A stretch of 64,000 nt of DNA. Source: an uncultured Collinsella sp. GTDB taxonomy: Bacteria > Actinomycetota > Coriobacteriia > Coriobacteriales > Coriobacteriaceae. The translations under genes were made by a program, and so were the position numbers. The notes beneath the pieces were generated by a model that saw only the letters and a list, made by a program, of their open reading frames with translations, was not told the DNA's origin and searched no databases. The stretch is from assembly GCA_900552385.1 (NCBI GenBank), contig URZI01000003.1, forward strand, positions 62,001 through 126,000, read 5' to 3'. This document shows positions 63,522 through 64,000 of the stretch, piece after piece. Each line of letters begins with the position of its first letter. Within the stretch, counting starts at the first letter, position 1.

Positions 63522-64000
63522 CTAGAGCTCCTCTCCGGCGGCCGTGAGCTCTGCCATGGCCTGCTCAAACTGTTCATCGTTGGGGGCCTTGCCGTGCCAA
63601 CCAACCTGGTTCTCCATAAAGGAAACGCCCTTGCCCTTCATGGTCTCGGCGATGATGGCGGTCGGCTGACCCTTGGTGGCGCGGGCCTCGGCAAAGGCGG
63701 CGCGGATCTGGTCGAAATCGTTGCCGTCGGCAAGCTCCACCACGTGGAACTTAAAGGCGCGGAACTTGTCGGCGAGCGGCATGGGGTCGTTGACCTCCTC
63801 GACGGGGCCGTCGATCTGCAGGCCGTTGTGGTCGACGATCACGCAGAGGTTATCGAGCTGCTGGTTGCCGGCAAACATGGCGGCCTCCCAGACCTGGCCC
63901 TCCTCGCTCTCGCCATCGCCCAGCAGGGCGTACGTGCGGTAAGTATCGCCCCAGTGCTTGGCGGCAACGGCCATGCCCACGGCGGCGGAAATGCCCTGGC
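63522..64000 (-). CDS. Transketolase, N-terminal subunit (partial)
   Basis: The 3' 159 codons of the ThDP-binding half, cut by the right edge. The ThDP motif is ALLGDGESEEGQVWEAAMFA, ending in the downstream Asn of VDHNGLQ; GKGVSFMENQVGWHGKAP is the usual transketolase segment. The stop is at 63522. The missing 5' part should hold about 110-120 more residues, judging by homologues of 270-280. Co-transcribed with the C-terminal subunit. Confidence 0.93.
   Translation of the reverse strand, partial: QGISAAVGMAVAAKHWGDTYRTYALLGDGESEEGQVWEAAMFAGNQQLDNLCVIVDHNGLQIDGPVEEVNDPMPLADKFRAFKFHVVELADGNDFDQIRAAFAEARATKGQPTAIIAETMKGKGVSFMENQVGWHGKAPNDEQFEQAMAELTAAGEEL

Overview
The window is high-GC bacterial DNA with tightly packed genes. 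The content is fermentative and anaerobic: an [FeFe] hydrogenase, FucO-type alcohol dehydrogenase, rubredoxin with a flavin reductase, ferredoxin-type proteins, several PTS systems and a split transketolase. Together with the repeat-rich intergenic spaces this best fits a gut actinobacterium of the Coriobacteriia, probably Collinsella or a close relative. The taxonomic call is inference; no rRNA is present.

Layout. 1-877 is the start of an AddB-like nuclease gene cut by the left edge. 1-5.2 kb holds a TrpR-like regulator, a small holin-like membrane protein, an Rrf2 regulator divergent from cysK, and mnmA. 5.1-6.7 kb is an island-like locus: an HTH-HipA kinase fusion with a perfect inverted repeat in its promoter region and inverted copies of a palindromic repeat on both sides. 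6.8-14 kb has an M42 peptidase, fucO, a DUF1275 protein, a YgiQ radical SAM protein, and a DinJ-like antitoxin followed by a CPBP protease. 14.3-20.3 kb is one minus-strand operon: a GltD-like flavoprotein with a NuoF-type iron-sulfur domain, a group-A [FeFe] hydrogenase, a NitT/TauT-type lipoprotein and a fused permease-ATPase. 20.6-25.2 kb is an alpha-glucoside PTS operon (IIA, LicT-type antiterminator, IICB, GH4 glucosidase) with a readable RAT/terminator switch in its leader.

25.4-33 kb carries an EFR1 ferredoxin protein, a DEAD-box helicase with an RGG-like tail, and an FHA protein next to a membrane Ser/Thr kinase-like protein. 33-36.3 kb is copper homeostasis: copA, copZ, csoR and a CsoR-like operator. 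37-46 kb has an amidohydrolase, an unknown protein and gltBD. 46-50 kb has an Nramp transporter, rubredoxin, flavin reductase, smpB, a TPR protein and tRNA-Glu/tRNA-Gln. 51.5-56 kb is a complete MurNAc recycling operon (murR, murQ, murP, mupG). 56-64 kb has a VanZ-like protein, a serine recombinase, rnr, ftsEX and the two transketolase subunits, the N-terminal one cut by the right edge.

The least ordinary part of the window is between the genes. At least two palindromic repeat families are scattered through it: one built on GCGGTGAAATAGGGACTG (5 copies with compensatory arm changes) and one on ATCTGTAACA/TGTTACAGAT (6 copies plus a half copy). There is also a pair of elements with inverted GAATACTCC ends, both exactly 234 bp long; a cluster of GGGACGYRCTTTCC units; and a hairpin with perfect 28-bp arms upstream of ftsE. 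These, the HTH-HipA fusion, the hydrogenase-ABC operon and the FHA/atypical kinase pair are the main candidates for undescribed biology.
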